NCBI RefSeq assembly: GCF_000186865.1
Contig: NW_008705570.1
Span: 213,380-254,961, forward strand
From: Aureococcus anophagefferens
Lineage: Eukaryota; Sar; Pelagophyceae; Pelagomonadales; Pelagomonadaceae
Direction: 5' to 3'
DNA: 41,582 bases
Shown here: piece by piece, positions 1 through 8,185 of the stretch
Layout: every line of letters begins with the position of its first letter
How positions within the stretch are numbered: the stretch's first letter is position 1
The notes under the pieces: generated by a model
Database searches by the model: none
Told to the model about the DNA's origin: nothing
The model's input: the letters and a program-made list of their open reading frames with translations, nothing else
Position numbers and translations under genes: made by a program

Positions 1-1
1 T

Positions 2-2500
2 CCGCGAGGGCATCGCGCTCACCAGCGCGCGGCGGCGAAGGACGCGGCGCTGGCGCCGGCCGCGGCGCTCATCGGCGACGAGCTGCGGTCCAAGCTCGCG
101 GCGGCGCGGCGCGGCGGCGACGCGCCGGCGACGACGTACGCCGCGGGCGCGGCGCGGCCGCGGCGCGCGCCGGACGACCCGAGCGAGGCGCCCGCGGCCG
201 AGGCGCCGGCGGCGGGCGCCGCCGCGCCGCACGAGGGCGCCGCCGCGGCCGCCGCGCCGCCCGAGGGCGCCGCCGCGGCGGACGCGCCGCCCGCGGGCGC
301 CGCCGCGGCGGCCGCGCCGGCGCCGGCGGCGCCGCGGGCCATCGAGGTGCCCGAGTCGCTCGTGCGCCTCGAGGACGCGCTCGACGAGGCGCAGGCCGCG
401 CGCCCCCGCGCGCGGCCGGCGCTCGTCGCTGCGGGCCCGCGGCCCGCGCCGAAGCGCGCGGCGCTCGACGCCGTCGCCGCCGGCGCGGACCCGTCGAGCC
501 TCGAGGCGCTGCGCCTCCTCCTCGGGCCCGAGCTCATCGGGGCCGTGCCCGCGACGGCGCGCACCATGGACTACTCGGGCGCGACGGTCGCGACCGTGGG
601 CCTGCTCTGGCGCGGGGGCCGGCCGGCGCCGGCGCCGCCGAGCGCCGCGGAGCGGCGCCGCGCGCGGAACGCCGAGGCCGCGCGCGCGCGCGCGGAGGCG
701 CCGCTGCCGCCCGAGGTCGGCGTCTTGCCGAGCCTCGCGCTCCTCCCGCGCGACGTGCTCTGGGACCTCAAGGGCCAGGCCGACGAGCTCGAGGCGCGCG
801 AGCTCCGGCGGCGGCGGCCGGCGGCGCCCGCGGAGCCCGGGCCCAAAGCGTGGCGCGGGCCCGTGCCGCCGGTCACGCCCTCGGAGCGGTACCACGCCGT
901 CGACGCCTACGACCTCGGCGACGCCGCGGCGGCCGCCGCCGACGAGGCGCTCGAGGAGATGACGCTCCGCGCGCGGCGCTGGGCGGAGGACGCCGCGCGC
1001 GAGGCCGCGGACCTCGACGCGGAGGAGCGGGAACGCGCGCGCCTCGCGGACGCCGGCGAGCCCTTGCCGCCGCGGACCTACGGCGCCGACCTCGCAGCCC
1101 TGTACCCCGTGCCCGACGCCCCCGGGGACGGCGACGCGGCCGCCGCGGGGGACGGCGACGGCGACGACGGCGCCGCGGCCGCCGGCGACGGCGACGACGG
1201 TGACGACGACGAGGCGTCCTACGCGGACGACTTCGACGGCGCCTGCGGCGCGCCGCCGTGCGCCGAGGGCTCGCCCGGCGGGCCCGCGCCCGCGGCCGCC
1301 GCGCCCGCGGCCGCCGCGGACGACGCCGCGGCGTCGTGGGTCGCGGGGCTCTACGGCGGCGGGTCGCCGCGCGCGGCGCCGCCCGCGCGGCCCGCGCCGG
1401 CGCCGGCGGCGCCGCCGGCGCCGGCCGTGCCCGCCGCGCCGGACCTGCCGCCCTGCCGGCCGGCGTTCTGCGTCGTCAAGTACGTCGACGCGCGCGAGTG
1501 CCGCGGTGCGTCGGCGGCCGCGCGGGCCCGGACGGTCGGCTCCTACGCGAACGAGCTCGCCGTGCTCCGCGACCTGAGCGGCGTCTTCGCGGCCGCGCGC
1601 ATCTGGACGCCGCGCGTGCTCGCCTACGAGACCGACGGCGACCGCTACCTCGTCGCGCTCGAGGCCCTGCTGCCTCCCGCCTTCGCGCAGCGGCCGACGC
1701 TCCCGGCGGAGCACTGCGTCCAGGCCCTGCGCTGGCTCGCGCGCTTCCACGCCTTCGGCCACCGCCTCGCGGCGTCGGGCTTCGGCGACCTGGGCATCTG
1801 GCCCCTCGGCGGCCACACGCCGCTCGCGCACCGCCCCCCCGGCGAGGTCGAGGGTTTGGAGCGCGGCTACGACAGGTGGCTCCTGGCCTTCTGCGACGAG
1901 AAGCGGTTCCGCGTGCCGCCGAACGACTTCGGCGCGCGCCTCGCCGCGCAGGCGCGCCGCGTCGACGGCTGGATCGCCGACGCGTGCGGGCCCCGGCGGA
2001 CGCTCGTCCACGGCGACTTCAAGGCCGGCAACCTCTTCGTCGAGGACGCGACGCGGCGCGTCTTCGCCATCGACTGGCAGTGGTGCGGCTGGGGCTGCGG
2101 CCTCCACGACGTCGTCTACTTCCTCGCGACGACGGCGGCCGACGACTTCGTCAAGGACTTCGACGACGCGCTCTGGCTCTACCACTACGCGCTCGTCGAG
2201 GAGCTCGAGCCCGAGCTCCGGGCCGCGGCGCCCTGGCCCTACCCGGAGACGCGGCGCCTCTTCATGCTCGCGGCGCTCGACTACGTGCGCTGGTGCTTCG
2301 CCTACCGCCTCGTCGACGAGACGCCCAAAGCCTACAAGCGCCGCGCGGCCGCGGACCCCAAGGACGTCAACCAGGGCGAGTACCGCCGGTCCTTCCGGCG
2401 CCTCCGCTACCTCTGCGACCTCGCGGAGCAGTTCCTCCCCTACGCGGAGAGCGGCGCGCTCGGCGTGTCGCTCCAGGACCTCGCCCTGCTCGACCTCTAG
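2..2500 (+). CDS. APH/choline-kinase-like (EcKinase-type) phosphotransferase, 5' partial
   Basis: The frame is open from the window edge to a TAG at 2498-2500, so the gene probably begins upstream. An ATG in a good context (ACCATGG, 566) is an alternative start. The first ~480 residues are Ala/Pro/Glu/Asp-rich and probably disordered. The last ~350 form an aminoglycoside-phosphotransferase/CHK-like kinase fold, with the catalytic-loop motif LVHGDFKAGNLFV near 2005-2040 (Asp base, Asn metal ligand) followed by AIDWQW near 2068, which replaces DFG, and a C-terminal helical lobe. The family phosphorylates small hydroxylated substrates such as choline, ethanolamine or ecdysteroids; the substrate here cannot be read. 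The gene converges on the next one with 8 bp between stop codons. I am confident of the fold and not of the N-terminus. Confidence 0.75.
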   Translation, partial: PRGHRAHQRAAAKDAALAPAAALIGDELRSKLAAARRGGDAPATTYAAGAARPRRAPDDPSEAPAAEAPAAGAAAPHEGAAAAAAPPEGAAAADAPPAGAAAAAAPAPAAPRAIEVPESLVRLEDALDEAQAARPRARPALVAAGPRPAPKRAALDAVAAGADPSSLEALRLLLGPELIGAVPATARTMDYSGATVATVGLLWRGGRPAPAPPSAAERRRARNAEAARARAEAPLPPEVGVLPSLALLPRDVLWDLKGQADELEARELRRRRPAAPAEPGPKAWRGPVPPVTPSERYHAVDAYDLGDAAAAAADEALEEMTLRARRWAEDAAREAADLDAEERERARLADAGEPLPPRTYGADLAALYPVPDAPGDGDAAAAGDGDGDDGAAAAGDGDDGDDDEASYADDFDGACGAPPCAEGSPGGPAPAAAAPAAAADDAAASWVAGLYGGGSPRAAPPARPAPAPAAPPAPAVPAAPDLPPCRPAFCVVKYVDARECRGASAAARARTVGSYANELAVLRDLSGVFAAARIWTPRVLAYETDGDRYLVALEALLPPAFAQRPTLPAEHCVQALRWLARFHAFGHRLAASGFGDLGIWPLGGHTPLAHRPPGEVEGLERGYDRWLLAFCDEKRFRVPPNDFGARLAAQARRVDGWIADACGPRRTLVHGDFKAGNLFVEDATRRVFAIDWQWCGWGCGLHDVVYFLATTAADDFVKDFDDALWLYHYALVEELEPELRAAAPWPYPETRRLFMLAALDYVRWCFAYRLVDETPKAYKRRAAADPKDVNQGEYRRSFRRLRYLCDLAEQFLPYAESGALGVSLQDLALLDL
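208..330. repeat. GC-rich minisatellite in coding sequence
   Basis: Imperfect ~33-bp units encode repeats of the type P-P-E-G-A-A-A-A in the N-terminal disordered part of the kinase-like protein. The units keep the reading frame open. Confidence 0.6.
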
Positions 2501-2508
2501 GTTTTGCG

Positions 2509-3304
2509 TTACGCCGGGGGCGTGCCGTGGTGGCCGAAGCGGTGCTTGTTGAGCTGGCAGAGCGAGTTGACGTGGTCGTAGTGGTGGCACGAGTAGCCCT
2601 TCGACTCCATGAACGCCACGAACGCGACGCGGTCGAGCTTGTTCGTCTCGACGAACCAGAGCTCGACGACGATTTTGTCGAAGGGGAAGTGCTCGAGGAT
2701 GCTCAGCTCCGCGCCCTCGACGTCCAAAGAATAGAGGTCCACGTGGTTCCGGGCGCCGCCGAGGACGTCGTCGACGGGCCGCGCGAGGATCGTGTGGTCG
2801 CGGCGGCTCGCGTTCGGGTGCGCGGCCTCCATCTTCGCCCAGAGCTTGGGCGTCCGCATCTCCTCGAGGCCGCTGTGGTCCTTGAGCGCGCCGCCGTACC
2901 TGCGGTGAAGCCCGTTGGAATGCATGCGCGCCGCTTCGGGAGAACGCCGCGCCGCGCTCCCGGTAGACCATCTCCCTCCGCTCGCCGAAGAGCGCGACGT
3001 TGTGGTTCTCGCAGAGCGGCCGGTACCGCTGCAGCAGCTGGAAGAGCACGGGCGACGGCTCGACGCAGATGCCGCGCCAGCCCGCGCCCTCGAAGTTGCG
3101 CGTCACGGAGTTGCGGCCGTTGTTCGCGCCGGACTCGATGAAGAAGCCGCCGCAGCGCGGCCCGTGGACGGCGGAGAGCACCTCGTGGAGCTCCGCGTTC
3201 TTGTCCGTGCGCAGGTGTTCGAGCTCCGCTTCCGTGCAGTGGCGCCGCGACGACTCGTTGAAGACCGCGCCGCGGGCCGCGGCGACGACGACGAGCAGTC
3301 GCAT
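2509..3304 (-). CDS. FkbM-family methyltransferase, secretory
   Basis: Two exons: 3304-2946 and 2899-2509 (249 aa). The start is the ATG at 3304-3302, followed by a hydrophobic signal-like N-terminus (MRLLVVVAAARGAVF). The 46-nt intron (donor GTTCTC, acceptor CCGCAG) joins ...YRERGAA to YGGALKDHS in frame. The SAM-binding fold is seen as FIESGANNGRNS (motif I), GICVEPSP with an acidic residue ending beta 2, and the family signature VDLYSLDVEGAELSIL. FkbM enzymes O-methylate sugars or small molecules. With a signal peptide, this one may act on glycans in the secretory pathway, which is inference. The stop codon faces that of the upstream kinase-like gene at 8 bp. Confidence 0.8.
2900..2945 (-). 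other. Short spliceosomal intron (46 nt)
   Basis: A GT-AG intron inferred because the FkbM reading frame shifts exactly here. It is of the ordinary short class also seen in the ULK4-like and coiled-coil genes, and has no flanking duplication. Confidence 0.7.
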
Positions 3305-3315
3305 CGTAATGGCGG

Positions 3316-3323
3316 GGCAGCCC
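3316..3323 (+). promoter_or_regulatory. GGCAGCCC motif
   Basis: The octamer lies 12 bp upstream of the FkbM start. It is part of a 17-bp block (3315-3331) repeated identically upstream of the ammonium transporter (35285-35301). Confidence 0.4.
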
Positions 3324-3380
3324 ATCGCGACCTCAAACCGCCTCGTTGCCCCCGTCGTTGAAGCGCGCGCGGTCTTTCTA

Positions 3381-4070
3381 CTACGGGCTCGTCCCCCCGT
3401 TGGAGGAGGAGCTGAGGGACAGTCTTCCGGCGTTCCGGTCCGCGGCGCCGCGCCGGCGCAGGAAGTCGGCGACGTCCGCGTGGCCGTGCTTGACCGCGAA
3501 GTCGAGCGCGGTGTCGCCGTCGGCGTCGGCGGCGTCGACGTCGCAGGCGCCGCGCGCGAGGATGGCCGCGACGTCGAGGTGCCGCAGGGCGCACGTCGCC
3601 CAGAGCACGCTGCGGCCGTCGCCGTCCGCGGCGTCGACGTCCGCGCCCGCGGCGACGAGGCGCTCGACGACGTCCGCGCGGCCCGCGACGGCCGCGGCGC
3701 AGAGCGGCGTCCGCCCGTAGCTGTCGCGCGGCGCGTCCACGGAGGCGCCGGCGTCGAGGAGCGCGCCGACGACGTCGGCGTGGCCCGCCTCGGCGGCCGT
3801 CAGGAGCGCGCTGTACGAGTCGACGTCGTCCGCCGCGTCGAGGTCGAGGCCGCCGGCGCCGACGATGGCGCGGACCGTGGCGATGTCGCCCGCGTCCGCC
3901 GCCTCCAAGAGCATGCTCAGCGTCGGCGCCACGGTCGCCGCCTCGCGCCGCAGCACCGTGAACTCCGGCGTCCGCGGGTCCGGCGGATCCTCCGCGTCCT
4001 CGTCGGCGACGCAGACGCAGCCGGCGCAGCGCGCCAGGGAGTCGTACCAGGCGTCGAGCGCGTCGGTCAT
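3381..4070 (-). CDS. Ankyrin-repeat protein
   Basis: A single exon of 229 aa starts at ATG 4070 and ends with TAG at 3381. About five ankyrin repeats fill residues ~50-215. Recognisable units are SYSALLTAAEAGHADVVGAL, YGRTPLCAAAVAGRADVVER and GDTALDFAVKHGHADVADFL, each with the usual helix-turn-helix pattern. The N-terminus carries a CAGCVC cluster. No enzymatic domain is present, so it is a scaffold or adaptor with unknown partners. It diverges from the secreted Cys-rich gene across 153 bp that contain a GGCAGCCC site. Confidence 0.85.
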   Translation of the reverse strand: MTDALDAWYDSLARCAGCVCVADEDAEDPPDPRTPEFTVLRREAATVAPTLSMLLEAADAGDIATVRAIVGAGGLDLDAADDVDSYSALLTAAEAGHADVVGALLDAGASVDAPRDSYGRTPLCAAAVAGRADVVERLVAAGADVDAADGDGRSVLWATCALRHLDVAAILARGACDVDAADADGDTALDFAVKHGHADVADFLRRRGAADRNAGRLSLSSSSNGGTSP

Positions 4071-4179
4071 GGTCGTTCGCGTCAGAGGTCACCTGCGGAG
4101 GCGCGATCCTGCCATGCTCGACGTTCCCAGCGGGCTGCGTTGAAAAACCTAAACTTGAAGAAGCTGAAGGGGTTTCGGC

Positions 4180-4187
4180 GGCAGCCC
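4180..4187 (+). promoter_or_regulatory. GGCAGCCC motif
   Basis: Lies between the divergent ankyrin gene (ATG 4070) and the Cys-rich gene (ATG 4224), 37 bp upstream of the latter. Confidence 0.4.
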
Positions 4188-4223
4188 AGTTCTCGCCAGT
4201 TCTCGCCGATCGATCCCTGCCAA

Positions 4224-5651
4224 ATGATGATGCTCCGCGCCGCCGCGCTCGCGCTCCTCGCCGAGGCCAAGGTCGTGCGCGAGACGCTGTACCGCATCAC
4301 GCCGCGCAACTACACGGGCGTGACGGACCTCGACACCGGCGATGCCGCCGGCGACGCCCACTTTGGCCTCTACGAGAAGAGCGCGCCCGTCGTCTGCGAT
4401 GCGAAGCTCAATCCGCGCCACGCGGAGAACATCCTGTGCGAGAACGACGCGCTGCTGCAAATCCCCGGCTTCAACGTCTACATCGCCGTCGAGGTCGAGA
4501 TGGACGACCGGTACGGCGTACGCGGGCCCGCGTCCGCGAAACCATGCAAAAAAACGAGAAACACTGATGCCACCTCAGGACTACGCCGAGTGCAACCCGG
4601 CCAAGTCGCTGCCGCACGCCTTCAACTGCACGCACTGGCACCACGACGGCCCCGAGGGCTGCTGGAACAAGAACGACAAGTCAGCGTCTCCCGCGTCCAT
4701 CCGGCATCCCCGTCCGTCGTCGCCTCGTCCGCGCGCGCGCGGCCGGACGCTCGCGTCGACGCTTCACGCGCGCGTAGGCACCCCGAGTGGGCGTCGGAGT
4801 TCCAGGGGCTCTGCGACGAACAGGAGTGTCGCTGCGACGCCGTCGAGACGTTGAGCGTCGGCCGCGAATTCCCGAAGTTCGGCAAGCCCCTGCCGCCGGC
4901 GGGCTATCCCGAGATCTGCTACGCCGACTTCTACCCCATCGAGGGCTACCGCAACAACAAGACGGCGTTCAAGACGCTCGACAACGTCTCGCTCGCGGAC
5001 TGCTGCGCCGCGTGCGCCGCCGCGGAGCACGGCTGGGAGCGGTGCGGCTCCTACTCGTTCACGGCGGCGGACGCCGGCGACGGGTACGGCGGCAGCGGCA
5101 CCTGCGCCATCCACGGCCACGCGGACAGCCGCGACCTCGTGCCGGACCGCGCCTCCGCCTCCGGGTGGTTCTCGGGCGACGGCCTCGTGAACTTCGTCGA
5201 GTCGGCGTCCATGACGCTCTCGGACATGATGAACGGCACGTGGTTCTCCACGCAGAAGGCCGGCGAGTGCGCGCCGGGCGAGACCGTCGGCGAGGGCTGC
5301 TTCTGGCGCGTCGTCAATCAAACGGCGCAGGTCAACGCGACGTGCGTCAACGACCGCATGATCTCCAAGATCGTCGCCCAGCGCGGCGGCGCCTGCTTCG
5401 ACGGCTGCGACGACCCGAAGGACCAGAGCGCGCCCTGCTGGATCCAGTGCTTCTTCGAGACCATCGTCGGCAACGCGACGGCGCAGCCCCCCCTCCCGCC
5501 GACGGACCGCGCGCTCATCCTCGACGCCTTCGAGGGGGCCTTCGCGCCGGGCACGGGCTGCCCGCCCGTGCCCGACTGCCCGGACCCGTGCCTCCCGCCC
5601 TGCTGGGCCGTGCCCGAGGGCGACCCCTGCACGGAGGAGGAGGACGCTTAA
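4224..5651 (+). CDS. Secreted Cys-rich protein, three exons, function unknown
   Basis: Exons are 4224-4517, 4579-4679 and 4778-5651. The first of three consecutive ATGs is taken as the start, followed by a signal peptide (MMMLRAAALALLAEA). The 61-nt intron (GTACGC...CTCAG) joins DDRYG to DYAECNP, and the 98-nt intron (GTCAGC...CGTAG) joins WNKNDK to HPEWASEF; both restore the frame. The mature protein has many Cys, several N-glycosylation sequons (NYT, NCT, NKT, NQT, NAT), and a segment like a PAN/apple module (ICYADFYPIEGY...CCAACAAAE) near the middle. I do not recognise the family. It is probably extracellular or in the secretory lumen, perhaps carbohydrate-binding, which is inference. Confidence 0.75.
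   Translation: MMMLRAAALALLAEAKVVRETLYRITPRNYTGVTDLDTGDAAGDAHFGLYEKSAPVVCDAKLNPRHAENILCENDALLQIPGFNVYIAVEVEMDDRYGVRGPASAKPCKKTRNTDATSGLRRVQPGQVAAARLQLHALAPRRPRGLLEQERQVSVSRVHPASPSVVASSARARPDARVDASRARRHPEWASEFQGLCDEQECRCDAVETLSVGREFPKFGKPLPPAGYPEICYADFYPIEGYRNNKTAFKTLDNVSLADCCAACAAAEHGWERCGSYSFTAADAGDGYGGSGTCAIHGHADSRDLVPDRASASGWFSGDGLVNFVESASMTLSDMMNGTWFSTQKAGECAPGETVGEGCFWRVVNQTAQVNATCVNDRMISKIVAQRGGACFDGCDDPKDQSAPCWIQCFFETIVGNATAQPPLPPTDRALILDAFEGAFAPGTGCPPVPDCPDPCLPPCWAVPEGDPCTEEEDA
4518..4578 (+). other. Short intron (61 nt)
   Basis: A GT-AG intron in phase 0, internally A-rich. No target-site duplication is visible. Confidence 0.7.
4680..4777 (+). other. Intron (98 nt)
   Basis: A GT-AG intron that splits a Lys codon (AA|G). 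No target-site duplication is visible. Confidence 0.7.
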
Positions 5652-5663
5652 ATCGGCCGCACA

Positions 5664-5671
5664 GGCAGCCC
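5664..5671 (+). promoter_or_regulatory. GGCAGCCC motif
   Basis: Lies in the 218-bp gap between the Cys-rich gene and the Mpo1-like fusion gene, 199 bp before the ATG at 5870. Confidence 0.3.
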
Positions 5672-5869
5672 CCCGGGGGTCGAGCCGGGCAGGCTCCGGG
5701 CTGATCTTCGATCGTCGCAGACGGCCTCCTCGGACCAAGGACTGCCGCACAGGGCCACAAGCCAGTGTTTGCCTCAAGCACCTTCGCTGTGTTAATTCCA
5801 TACCTTAAGGTAGCATTTATACGAGGTGGCACGGCTGCTCGGCGCTCGTCGACAGTTTTTACGCGCACC

Positions 5870-8100
5870 ATGGCCGTCTCCTTCGCCGCCGTCGAGCCCA
5901 AGTTCGCGGCGTACCACCTGTCGTCCATGAACGTCAACTTCCACCTGCTGACGTCGCTCCTGGGGCTCCTCGGCGCCGCGGGCCTCGTCACGAAGCTCGC
6001 CTGCGCGGCGTCGACGTCGCTCGGGTGTGGGGGCCGCCAGAGCCTCGCCCGGGGCGGCGCCTTCGGCCTCTGGGTACTCTGGGGCCTGGCACTCCTCTGC
6101 TCCGACGTGCCCCTGGGCCTCGCGGCGCGGAGCGCGGCGGCGCTCGCGTCCGTGGCGATCGTGGCCTGCCGCCTCGACCTCGGCGTCGCCGCGTCCCTGG
6201 GCTGCGTCGCCGCGGGCTACGCGCTCCAGGACCTGAGCCACTGGTACTACGGCGAGGAGACGCTCCAGGCCAACTCCTGGGCCGGTGGCGGGCTCTCGGC
6301 GGCCGCGGTCGTCGAGCTCTTCTGCGAGCACGTCTTCTACTTGCTGCCGCTGATTCTCGCGAGCGCGTCCGAGGCCGCGAAGACGGTCGTCGCGGCGCTG
6401 CCCGCCGTCGTCCTCGCCTGGGGCAACGTCTGCATCGACAGCGACAGCGTGCTGGGCCTGCCGTGGACGGCGAAGAAGTCGCGGCTGCTGGTCGGCAAAT
6501 TCCGGACGGAAGAGGACGTCGGAGACCTCGCCGCGATCCGCCGGTGGTGCGTCGCCGCCGGGCCGAAGCACGACATGACGAGCCACTGGTGGGCCGGCGA
6601 TTTGGACGAACCGACGCGCGCGGCCTTCGAGCGCCTCGTGACGTCCGAGTGCGTCGACGGCCTCTTCCGCCAGAAATTCGGCGAGGGCGCGTACGTGATA
6701 GAACCGGTGAGCGGCATGAACGAGCTCTACGTGTCCGCGCCCGTGAAGCGCGACGAGGCGGCGAAGACGTCCGACGACGTCTTCTTCACGGAGCACGTCG
6801 ACGGGCCCTACTGCTTCTTCCCCTTTGCGAGCGTCTTCCGGTGCATCGTCGCGCTCGACGCGAACGTGCCGGGCTACGAGACCCACTTCCCGAACGCGCA
6901 CCGGAGCGTCGCCGCGGAGCACGGCGACATTTTGGCCTTCGACTTCCACCGCGAGTCCCACTACATCACGATGAAGCCCCGGGGCGCGTTCGGCCCCGAG
7001 AGCGAGGCGGCGCTCGCGGCGGATCCCACGCAGAAGTGGCGCATGGTGCTGAAGCTCCACTACGCCGTCGCGCCGACGGGTCTGTGGTGGTGCTTCGGCA
7101 AGGGCCTCCACTGGCTCTCGACGAAGTACAACGAGGCCTTCCGCGCGCTCTTCCTCGCGACGATCAAGCCCCAGTCGGCGCTCGAGAAGCTCCTCGCGGA
7201 CGTGGGCGTCAACGGCACGACGGTCGCCTACAACGCCCTGGAGAAGTACGTCGGCTTCTCGAACCTCGCGAGCTACGGCACGCTCGCGGCCGTCGCCTAC
7301 GCCGTCGAGTCCTACGCCTTGTTCCTCTACGGCACGCAGTTCCTCCCGGGGCAGGAAAAGAGTGATTCAACGTCGCTTCAACGTGAGGGTTCCGCGCGCG
7401 CGCGTTCCCGAAAAAGCATCCACGCGTCGAGAGGGCTCCGAGAGATGATCGCTCGTCCAAAAATCAGCCGAAACGAGCGGAAAACGACCGAGAGAGGAGC
7501 CTTTGAAGTTGGGAATTTCGCACCCTTTTCCTGCCCAGGTTCCTCCACTACCTCCGCTACATGTCGACGTACTACACGCGCGCGGGCGTCGCCTTCGGCA
7601 CCTTCAAGCGCGACGTCCTCTTCTTCAAGACCGTGGCGCTCCTCCAGCTCTTCCGGCTCTACGCGGCGCCGCTCTGGGACGGTGACGCGCGCGCGGCCTG
7701 CGGCGCGGAGCCCTGGTTCCGGCCCGAGTCGCTCGTGCTCGTCGCCGCGGGCTACTTCGTGTCCATCGCGGCGACGTCGGCGCTCGGCGTCGACGGGACC
7801 TACTTCGGCATCGAGCTCGGCGTCGTCGAGGCGGACTACAAGTTCGTGACGCGGTTCCCCTACAACGTGATCCCGCACCCCATGATCCTCGGCCAGGTCG
7901 TCGCGCTCCTCGGCGTCCACGTCGTGCCCCAGGTCCGCAACGCCCACCCCTACCTCGTGCCCATCCACGTCGCGCTCTACCTCGCGCACCTCACGCAGGA
8001 GGCCTGGGACTACCACGACGGCGTCCCCTGGTTCAAGCAGGGAAAGAAGGAGAAGAAGCAGGAGAAGAAGCGCGGCAAGAAGGCGACGAAGGCCGCCTAG
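5870..8100 (+). CDS. Multi-domain membrane protein: Mpo1-like, 2OG-like and PEMT-like segments
   Basis: Exons 5870-7338 and 7539-8100 encode 676 aa. The start is an ATG in a CACCATGG context. Residues ~9-160 resemble the Mpo1/DUF962 ER dioxygenase: YH-x5-N-x3-H in helix 1 and QDLSHWYYGEE near residue 120. A soluble middle part has an HVD near 310 and a distal His in FDFHRESHY near 358, the spacing expected of Fe(II)/2-oxoglutarate enzymes. The C-terminal membrane part has TRFPYNVIPHPM (~590), which resembles phospholipid N-methyltransferases. The tail is a KKEKKQEKK stretch. The 200-nt introner between GTQFL and HYLRY is removed seamlessly. A role in lipid head-group or fatty-acid modification in the ER is inferred. 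Domain assignments were made by eye; the exon structure is firm. Confidence 0.65.
7339..7538 (+). mobile_element. Introner element A (intron, 200 nt)
   Basis: An 8-bp duplication, GTTCCTCC, lies at 7339-7346 and 7539-7546. The element proper begins CGGGGCAGGAAAAG and ends CTTTTCCTGCCCAG, a near-perfect 14-bp inverted terminal repeat. The donor GT is the first two bases of the upstream duplication and the acceptor AG is the last two bases of the element. The core has a GCGCGCGCG tract, and CGTCCAAAAATCAGCCGA is shared with the other copies. Confidence 0.93.
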
Positions 8101-8185
8101 GCCCCCGCGCGCCCCGCCCCACCTTGTAATTCGGGCCTGGTCTCTATGCACACACATTACGACGGCCGCGGCGCCGTGACGTCGC

